Shown: piece by piece, positions 1-8,778 of the stretch
Layout: every line of letters begins with the position of its first letter
How positions within the stretch are numbered: position 1 is the first letter of the stretch
Source of the DNA: Oscillospiraceae bacterium
GTDB lineage: Bacteria > Bacillota > Clostridia > Oscillospirales > Oscillospiraceae
Assembly: GCA_017545165.1 (NCBI GenBank)
Contig: JAFWQQ010000039.1
Coordinates: 1-64,000 of the forward strand
Length of the DNA: 64,000 nucleotides
Direction: 5' to 3'
The notes under the pieces: generated by a model
The model's database searches: none
Seen by the model: the letters and a program-made list of their open reading frames with translations, nothing else
Told to the model about the DNA's origin: nothing
Program-made: the position numbers and the translations under genes

Positions 1-2
1 AA

Positions 3-98
3 GCGCCGTTCCACCCGTTTGTCTGTATTCTTTCTTCGAGCTTCTTGAATTTCTGCTATTTCTTCGGAGCTAAATTTGTATCTGGTAGACATCTTCAT
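3..98 (-). CDS. IS630-type transposase, N-terminal fragment (runs off window)
   Basis: The first 32 residues of a minus-strand protein are visible, beginning MKMSTRYKFSSEEIAEIQEA, and the frame is open to the window edge. The start resembles the helix-turn-helix N-terminus of IS630-family transposases, which bind the element ends before DDE transposition. A second ATG two codons later is possible. A TATAAT box just upstream (about 107-113) could promote it. The catalytic part lies outside the window, so intactness cannot be judged. The family call rests on recognition of the short N-terminal pattern only. Confidence 0.5.
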   Translation of the reverse strand, partial: MKMSTRYKFSSEEIAEIQEARRKNTDKRVERR

Positions 99-192
99 CA
101 CCCAGATCTATTATACTCCTCTCTCAATCATTTTTAAAGCTTTTTATTTGAAATTAGTATAAGGCCGCGCATCTATCTTTGCCGTTGCTGCC

Positions 193-226
193 AAAAAGAG
201 CGTCTCCAAACGGAGACGCTCTTTTT
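193..226. terminator. Bidirectional intrinsic terminator
   Basis: A perfect inverted repeat with the core AGAGCGTCTCC/GGAGACGCTCT and a 4-base loop (AAAC) is flanked by A5 on the left and a T run on the right. It therefore has a U-tract on either strand. It ends the minus-strand operon whose last certain gene stops at 325. Confidence 0.9.
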
Positions 227-230
227 TTGC

Positions 231-332
231 TTAGATTTCAGGAAACGTATCCTCTTTTGCTGAGTTCTGCCACAATGTGAACAGCTCGAAAGCGCTGCCG
301 TCAACCGGGCATCCGCCGGTCTCTTCACGCAT
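231..332 (-). CDS. Possible 33-residue protein coupled to the BY-kinase gene
   Basis: A short frame starting with ATG at 332 overlaps the stop of the upstream kinase gene by 8 bases and ends just before the terminator. It reads MREETGGCPVDGSAFELFTL and ends in TFPEI. It fills the space between kinase stop and terminator, which suggests a translationally coupled small gene. There is no separate strong ribosome-binding site, only AAGG touching the start. No family recognised. It may simply be untranslated 3' sequence. Confidence 0.35.
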   Translation of the reverse strand: MREETGGCPVDGSAFELFTLWQNSAKEDTFPEI

Positions 333-1860
333 CCTTCGACTTGCTCTTGCGCGAAGATCGATGACTGGATTTGGAGGAGCTGCGCTCTGTCTTCCCGCTC
401 TTCTCCTGTCCGTAGGCCTTGGCGCTGTAGGACTTGGCGCCGTAGCCATAGCTCCCGTAACCGTACTTGCCGCGGTAGCTGTAGTATCCGTAGTAGCCGT
501 AGCGGCCGCCGCGGGTCCTGCCGCCGTTGAGGATACAACCGACGATGGGCGCGCCGGAAGTGCTCAACTCTTCCACGCCCTCATAGATATAGCGGCGGCG
601 GGCAAAATCGCTCATGACCACGTAGGCGATCGCATCCACATACCGCACCAGCATCATGGCGTCCACCAGCATGGCGGAAGGCGGCGTATCCAGGATCACC
701 ACGTCCGCCTGTTCACGCAGCGTTTCGATGACGTTCTTCATGTTCTCGCTGCTGAGGATCTCCACCAGGCGGGGCTCCCGCCGACCGCCGGGCAGCAGCG
801 TCAGCCCCAGAGGATTGCCGTGATCCGAAACGCTCACCAGGGAATCCTGCAGCTCGCTCTGGCCCCGCAGAATGGACACCAGGCCGGGATACTCTTCCTT
901 CAGGTCGAAGATCTGGCTGACCGTGGGATTGCGCAGGTCGCAGTCCACCAGGACGACCCGCTTGCCCTTGCGCGCCATGGCGATGGCCAGATTCGCAGCG
1001 ACGGTAGATTTGCCCTCGCCGGAAATCGAGCTGGTGACCATCAGGACCTTCTTCCCTTCCATCTGGCGCTCGAGACGTGTGCGCACCAGCCGAACGGATT
1101 CTACATAATCGGAGTTTTCCCCGTCGTTCAGGATGTTGATCTCTGTCCGTGTGGAATTTCGGCGCTGTTTTTTCTGGTAAAAGGGCAATGAACCGAGACA
1201 GGTGATATTGAGCAGAGAGCGCAGCTCTGCCTCAGTGCGGATCGTTCGGAAGGTAACAACATTCAGCAGCACGATCAGCATACCGATCGCAAAGCCGATG
1301 AGAGCTCCGCGCTTGACGGAACCGCGGATCACAGACTGACGCCCAGTATCCTCCGGGATACCGCTGTCATCGATCAGCTTCAGCTCCGTCTGCCCGACCA
1401 CGAATTGGGCGACCTCGGGATAATTCTTCAGCACAGACTGCAGAATATCGTAGGCAAAGTTCGCATTCCAGGATCTGACCGTGATGGTGAGAAGATTAGT
1501 CCCCTTGATTGTGCTGACGTTGATGGTTCCGGGTACGCTCGGTCGGTTCAGATCCTCCGCAATCACCTCGGACAGGTAGCCGGTGGTGAGAATATACGGG
1601 AAGATCAGGCCCATCTGCTCGGCGGTATTTTTATTGGCATAGGTTCCGCCGTTCACGATCTGAACGGAGACGGTAGCCTCCGCCACATAGGTGGGCGTGT
1701 ACGTGGTAGTCGTACGATAGTAAAAGATCCCGGCACTGGCAATCGTCGTAATAAGGACGATTGCCCACATTCTGCGAAAACGGTGAAAAAAGTCGTTGAT
1801 GAGGGAGAGGATATCTACTTTTTCAAATTCCTCTGTTTTTTTCTCATTTGTATCGCTCAT
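325..1860 (-). CDS. Wzz domain/tyrosine autokinase (CpsC-CpsD fusion), copy 1
   Basis: Bacterial tyrosine (BY) kinase fused to its Wzz/CpsC-type membrane activator, a type that controls surface-polysaccharide assembly. Of 511 residues, membrane segments lie at about 31-48 and 185-205 and enclose the extracellular Wzz part. The cytoplasmic kinase has Walker A SSISGEGKST (277-286), Walker A' VVLVDCDLRNP (302-312) and Walker B VVILDTPP (387-394). The C-terminus (452-483) is rich in YG repeats, the expected autophosphorylation cluster, followed by a Ser/Lys-rich tail. It starts 9 bases after its paralogue at 1870-3354 in the same operon. CpsB at 4257-5003 is the likely opposing phosphatase. Confidence 0.9.
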   Translation of the reverse strand: MSDTNEKKTEEFEKVDILSLINDFFHRFRRMWAIVLITTIASAGIFYYRTTTTYTPTYVAEATVSVQIVNGGTYANKNTAEQMGLIFPYILTTGYLSEVIAEDLNRPSVPGTINVSTIKGTNLLTITVRSWNANFAYDILQSVLKNYPEVAQFVVGQTELKLIDDSGIPEDTGRQSVIRGSVKRGALIGFAIGMLIVLLNVVTFRTIRTEAELRSLLNITCLGSLPFYQKKQRRNSTRTEINILNDGENSDYVESVRLVRTRLERQMEGKKVLMVTSSISGEGKSTVAANLAIAMARKGKRVVLVDCDLRNPTVSQIFDLKEEYPGLVSILRGQSELQDSLVSVSDHGNPLGLTLLPGGRREPRLVEILSSENMKNVIETLREQADVVILDTPPSAMLVDAMMLVRYVDAIAYVVMSDFARRRYIYEGVEELSTSGAPIVGCILNGGRTRGGRYGYYGYYSYRGKYGYGSYGYGAKSYSAKAYGQEKSGKTERSSSKSSHRSSRKSKSKDA

Positions 1861-1869
1861 TTCCTCACC

Positions 1870-3354
1870 TCACTTCTTCTCATCGCCATAGCGGCCATAC
1901 TCTCCATAACGGCCATAATGACCGTAGCGCCCATAGTGACCGTACCGGCCATAACGGCCATATCCACCGTAACCGCCTATGGTCTTTCTGGCGCCCGGCA
2001 TGGTCCGTACCAGGTTCAGAATGCATCCGGCAAACTGTGCGTGACAGTCGCGCAGAGCGTCGATGGCGTCGTTCAGGTCCTCGGCCAGAACCGTATCATA
2101 CTTCACCACAAGAACGCTCATGTCGGACAAGTCTGCCAAAACCTCGGCGTCCGCCATCAGAGACATGGGCGGCGAGTCGATGATGACATAATCGTAATGC
2201 ATACGGGCCACAGCCAGCAGGCGGGACATAAACTCAGACGATACGATATCCGTAGAGTTGGTATAATTTCGCTTATTGAGGAGCAGGTCAACGCCTCTCT
2301 CCTCGTCATGGATCATCGCATCGTTCAGGGAAGCCTGACCCATCAACAGAGACCCCAGACTGGCCTTAAGCTTCTCACCCGGTTTCATGAACAGCGAATA
2401 CTGTGTCGGACGGCGCATATCGCCGTCGATCAGCAGAACTTTATAACCCTGCTGTACCAAGGTCAGGGCAAGGTTTGCCGAAACGGTGGATTTCCCCTCA
2501 TGCTCCTGCACACTGGTGATCAGGATGGTTTTAGCGTTGGCCTTGTGTGCCTGAGCAGAAATATGAGCAGCGATCTTCTTATTGCGCTCCACGAATTCAA
2601 ACTTGGCAGATAGCTCCGTGACAAGATATTTTCTTTTTCTGCGCTTGAGCATATCGCCGAAGGATCTGTACTTCTCCTCTTGATGGAGCATGCCCAGGGA
2701 TTTAGCATCCAGCTTGTTCTCCAGGTCCTTTTCGCCTTTCACCGTCTCTTTGCGATAGGAGAGATACATAAACGCCAGAATCAGCAGGAGCGCGCTGATC
2801 GCAAAGGCCCTTTTTGTCTGTTTGCTGGCTGAGAAGGAGGTGTCCGCTCTGGTCGGCACCGAAGGATCCTGAAGGACTTCCATCACCATGTCGGCAGAAA
2901 CGTATTCGGTCAGCTCATTCATATTGTACATGATGGAGCGGATCGTGCGATAGGTATTCTCCGGCGTATCTGCCGTGACCCGCAGCGTCATCAGGTTCGT
3001 TCCCTTGATGACTCTGGCGCTGGCTGTGGCGCGGAAGGTATCGATCCCCAGATCCTTGCAGACCTTCTTTTTCAGAAGATTGCTGTTGAGGATATTGGAA
3101 AAGCTGTTGGCCATGGTTGAAGCGGCAGAGAGGTTGCTGTATGCATAGTTGCTGGAGGTTTTTGAAGTAACCACGAAGGTAGCCTGTGTGGAATAGGTGC
3201 TGCGGAAATCCGCACGAACGGACATATTCACGATCATGGCCACCGCAATCGCGCCAAGAAGGATCGCCCACAAATTCCGCAGCGTATCACGGACGATGCT
3301 GTACAGGTCTATCCGATCCATCAATGAGGACAAATCTTGTTTCTTCTCGTTCAT
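1870..3354 (-). CDS. Wzz domain/tyrosine autokinase (CpsC-CpsD fusion), copy 2
   Basis: Second BY-kinase of the operon, 494 residues. A Wzz-like N-terminal half has a membrane segment at about 28-45 and another near residue 190. The kinase half has a Walker A of the form EHEGKST, Walker A' LLIDGDMRRPT and Walker B VIIDSPP. The last 35 residues alternate Gly-Tyr with Arg/His (GGYGGYGRYGRYGHYGRYG and on), a tyrosine cluster distinct in composition from copy 1. Its ATG overlaps the stop of the upstream Ig-like gene (ATGA), so the two are probably coupled. Both copies retain the nucleotide-binding motifs, so neither looks degenerate. They may form a heteromeric pair or serve different polymers. 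Confidence 0.9.
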   Translation of the reverse strand: MNEKKQDLSSLMDRIDLYSIVRDTLRNLWAILLGAIAVAMIVNMSVRADFRSTYSTQATFVVTSKTSSNYAYSNLSAASTMANSFSNILNSNLLKKKVCKDLGIDTFRATASARVIKGTNLMTLRVTADTPENTYRTIRSIMYNMNELTEYVSADMVMEVLQDPSVPTRADTSFSASKQTKRAFAISALLLILAFMYLSYRKETVKGEKDLENKLDAKSLGMLHQEEKYRSFGDMLKRRKRKYLVTELSAKFEFVERNKKIAAHISAQAHKANAKTILITSVQEHEGKSTVSANLALTLVQQGYKVLLIDGDMRRPTQYSLFMKPGEKLKASLGSLLMGQASLNDAMIHDEERGVDLLLNKRNYTNSTDIVSSEFMSRLLAVARMHYDYVIIDSPPMSLMADAEVLADLSDMSVLVVKYDTVLAEDLNDAIDALRDCHAQFAGCILNLVRTMPGARKTIGGYGGYGRYGRYGHYGRYGHYGRYGEYGRYGDEKK

Positions 3355-4241
3355 GCTACATCCTCCACAACGACAATGAGATCTGCAGAACCGAAGGAGG
3401 CTCGGTAAGCTGCTCCCGCGCTGGGATTTGCATTATGGCTGAGGGTATAGGTCACGATATAAGCGCCGGGGGTGTCGTAGTCCACCTTGCTGTCGTCGAT
3501 CTTGATATCTTCATCCGGGTTAATGCTCAAATCGGAAAACCTCCGGCTGTTGCCCGCCATCCAGATCCCGTCCAGATACACCCGGTAATCCGGTTTTTCT
3601 CCCGGCTTGATATAGATCACATAATCTGACAACCCGGGAGAAGGAGTAGAATAGCTGTCAAAGTCCTCGAAGGTTGCAGTAAGTGCCAGAACAGAGCTGT
3701 CCCCCGCGCTGTTGGTGACCTGAATGTTCACTCTCTGCTCGCTCACAGTCTCACTGGCAGTCTCCGTTTCGCCAAAAGTGATTTTGATCTGGGAGGTGAT
3801 ATTTCCATCCAGGCAGTCAATGGCGCGGACGCTGCGGAGATAGTTGTAGCTGGAATTCCCTGCGACAAAACGCAGCGGTTGGGTGATCACGAAACGGGGA
3901 GAATGATAATCCGTATACACCAGTTTCCGCGTATAGGTGCCCACGTTGTTGTTCTCGTCAAAAGCGGCATAGTTCACATTGCGGGTAGACTTGGCGATAA
4001 ACTTGGACTTGGAAACCACCACCAGACTTTCCGTCACATCCCCGTCCAGGTTATCATGAGCTGTCATGCCCAGGAGCAGATCCTCCTCCTGGGCATCAAC
4101 ACTGAGGCTCATGACATCTGAGTCTGCAGAGATCACCGGCTCGGTATAGTCTGAGGTCAAGTACTCATGGATATTGGTGGTCATAAAGACGGCAAAAACC
4201 ACCAGAAAAAAGATGAGCAGCAGCAGTCTGAGTCTTCTCAC
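3351..4241 (-). CDS. Membrane-anchored protein with Ig-like (DUF5011-like) domains
   Basis: Protein of 296 residues with one N-terminal membrane segment (about 4-21) and an extracellular remainder. The region around 62-110 (AHDNLDGDVTESL, then VNYAAFDENNNVGTYTRKL) has the pattern of bacterial Ig-like domains in the DUF5011/Cry22-like group, and a second copy (RAIDCLDGNITSQIKI) follows. Start is GTG, with AAGGAGGA ten bases upstream. It sits between cpsB and the two BY-kinases and overlaps the next gene by 4 bases. Function unknown; an exported sensor or adhesin-like partner of the kinases is a guess from position. Domain assignment is by pattern only. Confidence 0.75.
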   Translation of the reverse strand: MRRLRLLLLIFFLVVFAVFMTTNIHEYLTSDYTEPVISADSDVMSLSVDAQEEDLLLGMTAHDNLDGDVTESLVVVSKSKFIAKSTRNVNYAAFDENNNVGTYTRKLVYTDYHSPRFVITQPLRFVAGNSSYNYLRSVRAIDCLDGNITSQIKITFGETETASETVSEQRVNIQVTNSAGDSSVLALTATFEDFDSYSTPSPGLSDYVIYIKPGEKPDYRVYLDGIWMAGNSRRFSDLSINPDEDIKIDDSKVDYDTPGAYIVTYTLSHNANPSAGAAYRASFGSADLIVVVEDVA

Positions 4242-4256
4242 AAGCAGCAGTCCTCC

Positions 4257-5003
4257 TTAAAAGGGAATTGGCTCATAGCCCAAAAGCTCTCTCCCGGAAA
4301 GGATCCTCGAGGGATTCTCCTCCAGAAGCAGTCGGGAGTAGTCTGAGCCGAACTCTTCCAATAAATACTCGTTGATCTCACCCATATGGGTGCTGCGCTG
4401 GAAGGGGCTGTGGGCGTCGCTGGCGACGCAGGCAGCCAGTCCGTGTTCCAGCAAAAGTCGGGCGCAGCGCTGGGGATCCGGCCCGAACCGTCCCAGGATG
4501 CTGCCTTTGTTCAGCTGCAGCCCGTATCCGGAAATGCACCACTCAAAGGCGATATCCGGGTCGTCCTGAACGAAGAAATAGCGCTCCGGGTGGGCGATGA
4601 TCGGAGAAAAGCCCTCCTCCTCGCATTCCCTCAAAATCCTTCTGCAGAAATCCGGATCCTCGGTAAAAGCAAACTCCGTCAGGAAATACCTGGTGCCGTT
4701 CAGGGTCCAGACGCGGCCGTCCCGCAGAAATTCAGGCAGCTCAATGGTAGCAAAGGCTTCCATGCCCTTGCAGAGCCGCAGCGGGATGCCGGCGTCCTCT
4801 CTCGCCTGGTCCAGGCGTTGAAAGAGCTCGTCAAGCTCCGGAGAGGCATAATTATCGAACTCGTCAGGGATATTGCAGTGGGGCGTTGCCACCAGGGTAT
4901 GCACCCCGCTGTCCGCCGCCTGGGCCATCAGCTCCAGGGAATCCTCCATCGTCTGGGCCCCATCGTCTACGCCGGGGAGAACATGGGAATGGATGTCGAT
5001 CAT
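4257..5003 (-). CDS. cpsB: CpsB/CapC-type protein-tyrosine phosphatase (PHP family)
   Basis: Metal-dependent PHP-fold phosphatase expected to dephosphorylate the Tyr-rich tails of the BY-kinases in the same operon. The 248-residue protein opens with the family signature MIDIHSHVLPGVDDG. Further metal-ligand motifs are ATPHCN (around 40), HPERY and SDAHS near the C-terminus. Length is normal for the family. It lies 12 bases downstream of the ABC exporter gene and 15 before the Ig-like gene, consistent with one transcript. Confidence 0.92.
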   Translation of the reverse strand: MIDIHSHVLPGVDDGAQTMEDSLELMAQAADSGVHTLVATPHCNIPDEFDNYASPELDELFQRLDQAREDAGIPLRLCKGMEAFATIELPEFLRDGRVWTLNGTRYFLTEFAFTEDPDFCRRILRECEEEGFSPIIAHPERYFFVQDDPDIAFEWCISGYGLQLNKGSILGRFGPDPQRCARLLLEHGLAACVASDAHSPFQRSTHMGEINEYLLEEFGSDYSRLLLEENPSRILSGRELLGYEPIPF

Positions 5004-5015
5004 AAAAAACCTCGG

Positions 5016-6800
5016 TCAAAAATCCATGGCCACACGGCTGGATTCCTCTTCGCTGAGTTCCGTCACCCTTGTCTCCACCACGCGGTATACTCTCTGACAG
5101 AGATTCAACACCGTGGGACGGTGGGTGGTGACAATGCAGGTCCTGGTGGGGTGCTGCTGTATGATATTGCGCAACACTTTCCGTTCGGTCGCCACATCCA
5201 GGGCGGAAGTGGCCTCATCCAGCAGCATGATCGGGGCGTCCCGCAGGACGGCGCGGGCGATGGCGATCCGCTGGGCCTGTCCCTCAGAGAGGCCGCGGCC
5301 CCGCTCTCCGACCGTACTGTCCAGGCCCTGGGGCATCTTGGAAACGAAGTCCCAAGCGCAAGCGGTCTTCAGCGCTTCGATCAGTTCCTCGTCTGTTGCG
5401 TCTTCCCGTACCATGCGCAGGTTTTCAGCCACCGTGCCGGAGAGGACGGCGTTGCCCTGGGGCACATAGGAAAAGAAGCTTCGGCAGTCAGCGTTTGTCT
5501 GGACTTCCGTCCCGTCGACGCCGCGCAAATACGCCGTACCCGCATCCGGTCGGATCAGGCCCAGGATCAGGCGGATCATGGTGGTTTTCCCCTCGCCGGA
5601 GGGTCCGACCAGGGCCACGATTTCCCCTGGAGAGGCCCGGAAGAAGGAACTGGTGATCACGCGCTTATCCTCCACATAGGAGAAATCGACGCCCTCCATG
5701 CACACCTCCAGGCCATCTTTGGCCAGGTGCTGGAGCTCCCGGGACTCTTCCAGATGCTGCTCCCGGGGAAGTTCAATGAGCTCCCGAATGCGGTGGGCGG
5801 AGACGGAGCTGGTGAGGAAGCCGGGAATGATGCCGATCACGCTGTTGAACGCGGAGGAAAGACGGGCGCGCTGCTGCAGGAACAGGGTCATCGTGCCGTA
5901 AGTGATTTGATGACTCCAGAGCAGATAGAGGGAATAGCCAAAGGCAGCATACTGCACGATCATCCCCAGGATGGACAGAAAGATATTGGTCTTGATGGCG
6001 AACAGATTATAATCCAGGGAAATGGCCCGTCTTTTCTTCTGCCAGTCCCGCAGCTTGTTCCCGTAGCTTTTCATCACGCCGAAGGACTTGATGGTATCAA
6101 AATGGTAGAAGGTCTCCACCTCGAAGCCCATCATGGCGCTGTTGGTCTCCTTCACCTTTTTCGCATAATCTCGCTGCTTGCGGATCAAAAACTTGGATAC
6201 AAGCAGCATCACCGGAGCGCTTCCAAAGGCGATGAGGGACATGACCTTGCTGTAATGCCAGATCACAGAGAACGTGAGGATGAAATTGAATATCGCAATC
6301 ACAATGGAAGGCAGCCAGCTGATTGCGTTCCTGCTGACGGTGCCGACGTCGTTGTTGAAGCGGTTGAGCAGATCGCCGCTGGAATAGGCGCTGATGGACT
6401 TCCAATCTACATCGATGATCTGGTCAAAGATATCGGCCTGGATGTCGTTATGGATATCGATATTGAGCTTTGCGGTGATCCGGCTGATCAGGCTGCCGAA
6501 AACAAGACTGAACGCCGCGCTGCCCAGCATGATCGCCATCATGATGCCAAGCCTTGCGGTCTGGTAGCCGGTGATGATATCGATCACTTCTTTGCCGGCT
6601 AAGCTGGCCACCATAGCAAGGGCGGTGCTGAAGACCCCCAACAGGGTATAGAAAAGGATCGTCCGTTTGTATCGCTTGCTGTAGTGGAAAATCCAGCGCC
6701 AGTCATCAAGGATCTCGTGAAAAGTCCCCTCGCGCCAGCGTTGTCGAAGCGTATGAAGCGTATTGAAAAACGCCCGTTTTTCTTCTTCAGAATGATCCAT
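5016..6800 (-). CDS. ABC exporter, fused membrane and ATPase domains
   Basis: Half-transporter of 594 residues with six predicted membrane helices (about 55-330) and a C-terminal ATPase. The ATPase has Walker A GPSGEGKTT, signature LSEGQAQRIAIARA, Walker B IMLLDEATSALD and switch His in VTTHRP. This is the lipid/peptide/glycan exporter type, which works as a homo- or heterodimer; no second half-transporter is next to it. The chosen ATG (6800) follows GGGAGG at good spacing; the frame is open further upstream to 7019 but that part overlaps the promoter. It is first in the cps-type regulatory operon. Substrate unknown; an envelope glycan or lipid is inferred from context. Confidence 0.85.
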   Translation of the reverse strand: MDHSEEEKRAFFNTLHTLRQRWREGTFHEILDDWRWIFHYSKRYKRTILFYTLLGVFSTALAMVASLAGKEVIDIITGYQTARLGIMMAIMLGSAAFSLVFGSLISRITAKLNIDIHNDIQADIFDQIIDVDWKSISAYSSGDLLNRFNNDVGTVSRNAISWLPSIVIAIFNFILTFSVIWHYSKVMSLIAFGSAPVMLLVSKFLIRKQRDYAKKVKETNSAMMGFEVETFYHFDTIKSFGVMKSYGNKLRDWQKKRRAISLDYNLFAIKTNIFLSILGMIVQYAAFGYSLYLLWSHQITYGTMTLFLQQRARLSSAFNSVIGIIPGFLTSSVSAHRIRELIELPREQHLEESRELQHLAKDGLEVCMEGVDFSYVEDKRVITSSFFRASPGEIVALVGPSGEGKTTMIRLILGLIRPDAGTAYLRGVDGTEVQTNADCRSFFSYVPQGNAVLSGTVAENLRMVREDATDEELIEALKTACAWDFVSKMPQGLDSTVGERGRGLSEGQAQRIAIARAVLRDAPIMLLDEATSALDVATERKVLRNIIQQHPTRTCIVTTHRPTVLNLCQRVYRVVETRVTELSEEESSRVAMDF

Positions 6801-6838
6801 ACAGCCTCCCATTATGACACATACCACTACAAATTTAG

Positions 6839-6867
6839 AGTATATCACGAAAGGTCGAAAAGTACAA
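6839..6867 (-). promoter_or_regulatory. Sigma-A promoter of the ABC-cpsB-BY-kinase operon
   Basis: Reading the minus strand, TTGTAC (6867-6862), a 17-base spacer and TATACT (6844-6839) lie about 40 bases before the ABC exporter start. No other strong promoter was seen between here and the terminator at 193-226, so it probably drives the whole operon. Confidence 0.75.
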
Positions 6868-7022
6868 GGAAAAATCCGGAACACAGCCGAAAAAGATCGG
6901 CAATAAAGCCGGGAGAACGTCGTTTTTTCTCGAGGGAGAAAGGGCATGTACACCCCTGCTCGTTTCATATCAGCCGGACTGTTCTGCGCACCGAATGTGG
7001 AACGCCGCTGCCGCATCAAAGA

Positions 7023-7064
7023 TTCAAAAGCAGCGCGGAGAATGATCTCCGCGCTGCTTTTGAA
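7023..7064. terminator. Terminator after nucleotidyltransferase-like gene
   Basis: Perfect 18-base inverted repeat (TTCAAAAGCAGCGCGGAG and its complement) with a 6-base loop, directly abutting the stop codon at 7065. The arm ends give a TTTT tract on the minus strand. It separates this unit from the ABC operon promoter. Confidence 0.85.
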
Positions 7065-8294
7065 TCAAGAAATGACCCGATACTGCTTCAGCAGCGCAAC
7101 ACGCTCACGGCCGATCCGCATAGCACGGGACGGGCTGCTCTTTCGACGAAACAGATAGCGGCATACCCGCTGACACCAGGCCAGCGGAAGAAGCCAGGGC
7201 TTTTTTCTCAAATACGGATACGTGTCCAGCAGCGAGCTTCCCGGAGGAAAAGCCGCTGCCAGCCATCCCCTGGTATGTCTGTGCTGCAGATTCGCAGAAG
7301 CGGCGTCCAGCGTGATCCTGCTGCTGTGAAGCCGCTCCGGATCATCCGCGCCGTAGAGTCCACCCCGCAGGCAGTCGCACAGCAGCGGCAGCACATCCGG
7401 GTCCAGGTCCGCGAAAGCATCCGGAGCCCTGAGGTCCAAATACCGCTCTCCGATCCGAAAGAAGGCGGCAGAGAGGACGTCCATCCCGAGGTCATTGCAA
7501 ACGAGGCGCAGCCAGCTCCAATCGATCTCCTCTGAATAGCGCTTCGCAAACAGGCAGATATCACAGATCTGTCGGATCCCCACCCCGCCGTACAGGATAT
7601 GCTTATAGGCGTGGCAGAGCAGATAGAGCAGATGATCCGAGGGATGGAACGTGTCGACTCTGCATCCATAAATTTCCAGGGACACCCGGCGTTCCATGGC
7701 TTTGGAGAAGAGCTCGTTGCAGGGAGCAAAAACCTCTGAGTCCGAAGAGAAGGGCCTCTTATGCAGCTCGACGTAAAGATCCCTGGCGGGATCCACGTAG
7801 GTGACCTCATCCTCCTTCTCCAGGGAAGGATAGTCTTTCAAAAGCTGAAGCCCGCAGGAGAGCATCGCCTCATGGTAACGGGGGAAATCCTCCGGATCGA
7901 TCAGCAGGTCCTCGTCCGAAGAGGAGCGCTGTTCCGGCTCAGGATATAAGTCCCGGCAAACCAGGCCCTTGATTACCAGCGGATGCAGGCCTTTGCCTGA
8001 GAGCTCTTTCAGCAGCAGCAGAAAGGAGCCGGTGCGGGCAGCCTGCGTAAGGGTCATCCTTCTAGCCGTCGAAAGCAGCGTGTTTTTCTCCGTCTCTTCG
8101 GCGGAGGGGTTTTCGCTCCACAGCGCCTGGACCAGCAGCGGCAAAACGGCGTGACTCACAGCCAATTTGGCAACGGCCCCGCGGGTCTTCGCATCCGCAT
8201 CCGCTCCCCAGCTCACGCAGCAGCCATGGATGGCGCAGCGGAGCGCGTCCAGCAGCAGTTCCTCGCTTTTGTCCGTTCGGAAATCAGAAGCCAT
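7065..8294 (-). CDS. NTP_transf_5-like nucleotidyltransferase family protein, copy 1
   Basis: Protein of 409 residues resembling the uncharacterised nucleotidyltransferase family (Pfam NTP_transf_5 type). The core reads PLVIKGLVCRDLYPEPEQR then SSDEDLLIDPEDF (about 120-155), matching the 'KG ... R..D.D.L' pattern of that fold with two acidic metal ligands. A later HAYKHILYGGVGIRQICD segment and a basic C-terminal tail are shared with the two paralogues at 51560-52795 and 52792-54006. Members often sit in exported-peptide or surface-glycan loci; substrate unknown. Its start overlaps the small anchored protein gene by 11 bases, implying coupled translation. Confidence 0.75.
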   Translation of the reverse strand: MASDFRTDKSEELLLDALRCAIHGCCVSWGADADAKTRGAVAKLAVSHAVLPLLVQALWSENPSAEETEKNTLLSTARRMTLTQAARTGSFLLLLKELSGKGLHPLVIKGLVCRDLYPEPEQRSSSDEDLLIDPEDFPRYHEAMLSCGLQLLKDYPSLEKEDEVTYVDPARDLYVELHKRPFSSDSEVFAPCNELFSKAMERRVSLEIYGCRVDTFHPSDHLLYLLCHAYKHILYGGVGIRQICDICLFAKRYSEEIDWSWLRLVCNDLGMDVLSAAFFRIGERYLDLRAPDAFADLDPDVLPLLCDCLRGGLYGADDPERLHSSRITLDAASANLQHRHTRGWLAAAFPPGSSLLDTYPYLRKKPWLLPLAWCQRVCRYLFRRKSSPSRAMRIGRERVALLKQYRVIS

Positions 8295-8778
8295 CCGACT
8301 CTTCGTCTTCCGGGACGATAATGATGATGTCTCCTTCGCTTTCGATCAGCTGAGCGCCGCCGGGCTGCCCGACTCCGGTTCCGGAAATCGCAGGAAACTT
8401 CCTCATGGTCTCTTGAAACACAGAGATCTCCGGCAGCTCCTTCAGCTCTTCCGGCGTGATCTCTGCCTCGCTCATATGAACGGTCCCCGCATCCGTCTTC
8501 CGCGCCCCGGGAGCGCCCTTCGATTCTGTCTGCCTCACAACGGCTGAAAGCGGTTTCGCTTCAGCCGCAGCAGCTCTATGCCGCTGCCCGTCTTTCGTGT
8601 CGGCGGCGCGCCACGCATTCTCTACCGCCTCGGTGATCGAAGCGTTCTCGGCGTCCGCGGCGGCTTCCCCTTCAGCGGGCGCGGCCTCCGGGGCTCGATC
8701 TCCCAGCCGAAGCCAAAGGAACACGGCAGCGGCTGCCAGAATCAGCACCAGGATCCAAATCAATCCTCTGTTTTTCAT
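8284..8778 (-). CDS. Small membrane-anchored hypothetical protein
   Basis: Protein of 164 residues with one N-terminal membrane segment (about 6-24) and an Ala/Glu-rich outer part ending in an acidic stretch (EGDIIIIVPEDEESDGF). No recognised domain. AAGGAGACTGAG precedes the ATG, a good ribosome-binding site. It overlaps the next gene (nucleotidyltransferase-like) by 11 bases, so both probably act together. It may be a membrane tether or substrate for that protein, but nothing in the sequence proves this. Confidence 0.7.
   Translation of the reverse strand: MKNRGLIWILVLILAAAAVFLWLRLGDRAPEAAPAEGEAAADAENASITEAVENAWRAADTKDGQRHRAAAAEAKPLSAVVRQTESKGAPGARKTDAGTVHMSEAEITPEELKELPEISVFQETMRKFPAISGTGVGQPGGAQLIESEGDIIIIVPEDEESDGF

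Noticed and set aside
4386..6602. 738-codon open frame on the plus strand across cpsB and the ABC exporter
   Set aside because: Spans two well-supported minus-strand genes and their junction; no motif or ribosome-binding site.
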